Shown: piece after piece, positions 49,314 to 50,878 of the stretch | Layout: every line of letters begins with the position of its first letter | Position numbering within the stretch: the first letter of the stretch is position 1 | Source of the DNA: an uncultured Oscillospiraceae bacterium | GTDB lineage: Bacteria; Bacillota; Clostridia; Oscillospirales; Oscillospiraceae | DNA length: 50,878 nucleotides | Direction of reading: 5' to 3' | Assembly (NCBI GenBank): GCA_944385705.1 | Contig: CALWYF010000013.1 | Coordinates: 1 to 50,878, forward strand | Notes under the pieces: generated by a model | What the model was told of the DNA's origin: nothing | Seen by the model: the letters and a program-made list of their open reading frames with translations, nothing else | Databases searched by the model: none | Made by a program: the position numbers and the translations under genes

Positions 49314-49498
49314 ATGCCTATGGCAAAAAAATCAGAGTGCGCTCATCCCGCACGTCGCTGCGGACACCATATCCTTCGCAGCGACGCTTTCTCTTACAGA
49401 GCAAGCGTCACTTCTCATTCATTCTGTCGCAGCTCCTTTCAAGCCCTGAACCCGGCACAAGCGTGGTTCCGGGCTTGTGATTTGGGAGAGCGGAAAAG

Positions 49499-49599
49499 TC
49501 CGCTCCGCTCTCTTGCTCCTCCTTTCAAACCCGAACCCGCTTTGCTGGGCTTCGGGTTCGTTTTTTGGAGAAACGAAAGGGGAGCCGGACGCTTTTTCA
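49499..49599 (+). repeat. 101-bp module, copy 2, with truncated unit 3
   Basis: Matches 49063-49163. It runs into the first 19 bases of a third 142-bp unit (49581-49599), which then diverges but still holds an inverted T-arm fragment (AAACTGGCGACCTC, 49619-49632). With the units above it explains most of the 1.1-kb gene-free stretch 48851-49923; in 49640-49905 I see nothing further. Confidence 0.85.
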
Positions 49600-49923
49600 A
49601 GTTACAGGATAGTATTCCAAACTGGCGACCTCCCTCGCCCCGGGGAACATGGCCCCGTCCAGAAGAAAACTGAAGGTCTCCAAGATGCAGAGCGTGAGGC
49701 AAAATATACACGTAAGGTAGAATAGTTGTCTGCTGAAAAGCGGTTTGGAGGACTCTGCACTTGCCCGGCAGGATGACAGGAAAGATGAAAAAAGCAGGGA
49801 GAAAGGAAAACCTGGAAAAGATTGGGCATAACTGCCGCCATTGGTTTATAGTATTTTTTTACCCAAGCTGTCAACGAGGAAAGCAGGCGGAGGTCAACAG
49901 ACGAAGTGCATAGAGGAAAGTTT

Positions 49924-49952
49924 TTGACAGAAAATTTATTAAAAGCTATCAT
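49924..49952 (+). promoter_or_regulatory. Promoter of the YczE-like gene
   Basis: TTGACA (49924-49929), 17-base spacer, TATCAT (49947-49952). The predicted start of transcription near 49959 rules out the longer upstream reading of the next gene. Confidence 0.7.
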
Positions 49953-49989
49953 TAAAAAGATTGAAAAAAGAGAAAAGGGAGTAGTATTT

Positions 49990-50688
49990 TTGAGCAAAAG
50001 TAAAAAGATTGCAGTGAGGCTGCTGCTCTATCTGGCCGGGCTGGCGGTGCTGGCTCTGGGACTGACGCTGAACACCAAGGTGACTTTGGGGGTATCTCCC
50101 CTCATCTCCGTGGCCTACAGCGCCTCCCGCATATGGGAGCTGGATCTGGGCAACACCATTTTTCTGTGGTACGGGGTGTTCGTTCTGGCGGAGATGCTGA
50201 TACATCTGAAAATGGGAGGGCCTCAGATGAAAAAGAGGCTGCTGAACGACCTTTTGCAGCTGCCTCTCAGCCTGGTGTTCACCCGTTTCATGAATCTGTA
50301 TACCCTGTGGATACCGGAGTTTGAGATCGAATGTGCGGGAAGCTTTGCCGGCAGTCTGGCGGGCAGGGTGATAATACTGCTGATAGCCATAGCCGTCACC
50401 GGCATAGGGGCGGCTTTGTCCCTGGATATGCGCATCATACCCAATCCTGGGGACGGGGTGGTCCAGAGCCTGGCGGACTTGACCGGCTGGAAGCTGGGCA
50501 GCAGCAAGAATGTCTTTGATCTCAGCTGCGTTGTTATTACGCTGCTGCTGTCGCTGCTGGCCTCGGGCAGCATAGTGGGTGTGGGCTTGGGTACTCTGCT
50601 GGCCATGCTGGGTACCGGGCGGACTGTGGCCCTGTTCAACAATCTGGCGGAGCGACGGCTGGTCTCCGGGCTGGAGATCAGAGCCTGA
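49990..50688 (+). CDS. YczE/YitT-like membrane protein
   Basis: A 232-residue membrane protein with five to six helices. KKIAVRLLLYLAGLAVLALG and TLGVSPLISVAYSASRI are typical of the YczE (DUF6198-like) family, and GDGVVQSLADLTGWKLGSSKNVFDL is its conserved central stretch. The function is unknown. The start is TTG at 49990, 7 bases after GGGAG and downstream of a strong promoter; an in-frame codon at 49906 lies upstream of that promoter. Confidence 0.85.
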   Translation: MSKSKKIAVRLLLYLAGLAVLALGLTLNTKVTLGVSPLISVAYSASRIWELDLGNTIFLWYGVFVLAEMLIHLKMGGPQMKKRLLNDLLQLPLSLVFTRFMNLYTLWIPEFEIECAGSFAGSLAGRVIILLIAIAVTGIGAALSLDMRIIPNPGDGVVQSLADLTGWKLGSSKNVFDLSCVVITLLLSLLASGSIVGVGLGTLLAMLGTGRTVALFNNLAERRLVSGLEIRA

Positions 50689-50878
50689 GGGAAAGAGCCT
50701 GTATCAAATGGAGCCGGGATACGGTGAACCCCTGCTCCGCCACGCCGCAGCCATCACTGCGGGATAAGATAAAAGTATTACAAGAGGACCCCGGCCGTTA
50801 ATGAACCGCGCCAGATTGTGCGGACAGCACAAAAAAGCCCCTGGTGCAGGAATATTGAGTTTTAGGAGGAGAGGCGTC
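50689..50878 (+). other. Leader region of a gene beyond the window
   Basis: 190 gene-free bases ending in AGGAGGAGAGG, a ribosome site for a gene starting just past the edge. G/C-rich stretches (around 50735-50765) could fold, but I cannot assign a riboswitch class. Confidence 0.35.

Noticed and set aside
48851..49640. CRISPR array
   Set aside because: Units are 142 bp with internal structure, only two and a part are present, there are no uniform short repeats or spacers, and no cas genes.
50689..50878. Cobalamin riboswitch
   Set aside because: ACGGTGAACCCC and CCGCCAC recall parts of that class, but the B12-box (GCCAGGAGACC type) is absent and the downstream gene is outside the window.

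Overview
The window looks like chromosomal DNA of an anaerobic, gut-type Clostridia (Bacillota), most likely Oscillospiraceae. This rests on gene content and style rather than on a marker gene: a V-type ATPase, a NifS/NifU iron-sulfur pair under an Rrf2 regulator, HemZ, a CarD-like regulator, HU next to RqcP, FeoA/FeoB with a cysteine-rich FeoB-associated peptide, a 2-hydroxyacyl-CoA dehydratase-type pair, a TRAP transporter, GC-rich coding DNA, frequent ATA isoleucine codons, strong GGAGG ribosome sites and several TTG/GTG starts. No phage, transposase, integrase, CRISPR or resistance genes were seen.

Layout. 1-3.1 kb: end of a V-type ATPase operon (A partial, B, D). 3.1-9.1 kb: a cell-wall-anchored repeat protein, a uridine-kinase-like protein, HemZ and a CarD-like protein. 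9.1-11.6 kb: a polar amino acid ABC importer on the minus strand. 11.7-14 kb: rrf2-nifS-nifU. 14.2-16.2 kb: a GntR(YtrA)-ABC exporter operon with a clear operator. 16.2-24.3 kb: a histidine kinase lacking the usual phospho-acceptor His, GAPDH with an altered coenzyme pocket, a TupA-like ATP-grasp protein, an XRE regulator, an FAD protein, a SpoVB/MurJ-type flippase, HU and RqcP. 24.3-28 kb: a P-loop protein divergent from a 2-hydroxyacyl-CoA dehydratase-like pair plus a 60-residue membrane peptide. 28.4-31.1 kb: feoA-feoB-feoB-associated gene with three copies of a GTTAGC-N4-GCTAAC operator. 31.4-34.6 kb: a metallophosphoesterase coupled to a cytosolic ParB-like/BMP-like fusion, and a small helical protein. 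34.8-45.6 kb: a divergent carbohydrate locus. 45.7-50.9 kb: an HdeD-like protein, a P-loop ATPase, an SPFH/RHH pair, tRNA-Asp and tRNA-Thr, a repeat mosaic and a YczE-like membrane protein.

The most promising undescribed system is the carbohydrate locus at 34.8-45.6 kb. Two tandem NagB-fold proteins, about two thirds identical to each other and both missing two canonical NagB catalytic residues, are encoded with a PfkB kinase, a complete TRAP transporter, an aldose 1-epimerase, an L-ribulose-5-P 4-epimerase, an UlaE-type L-xylulose-5-P 3-epimerase, an EamA transporter and a DeoR regulator. The two epimerases predict flow from L-xylulose-5-P through L-ribulose-5-P to D-xylulose-5-P. No known gene in the locus makes L-xylulose-5-P, so I infer that the kinase and the NagB-like pair do, from an unusual L-pentose or a related acid. 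A 14-bp-arm palindrome sits between the two divergent promoters.

Two repeat structures also stand out. One is a family of MITE-like intergenic elements (three copies), each lying directly behind a gene in that gene's own orientation, with a central hairpin conserved in shape but not in sequence. The other is a tRNA-Thr-associated mosaic of duplicated 142-bp and 101-bp modules carrying inverted and direct copies of the tRNA 3' half.
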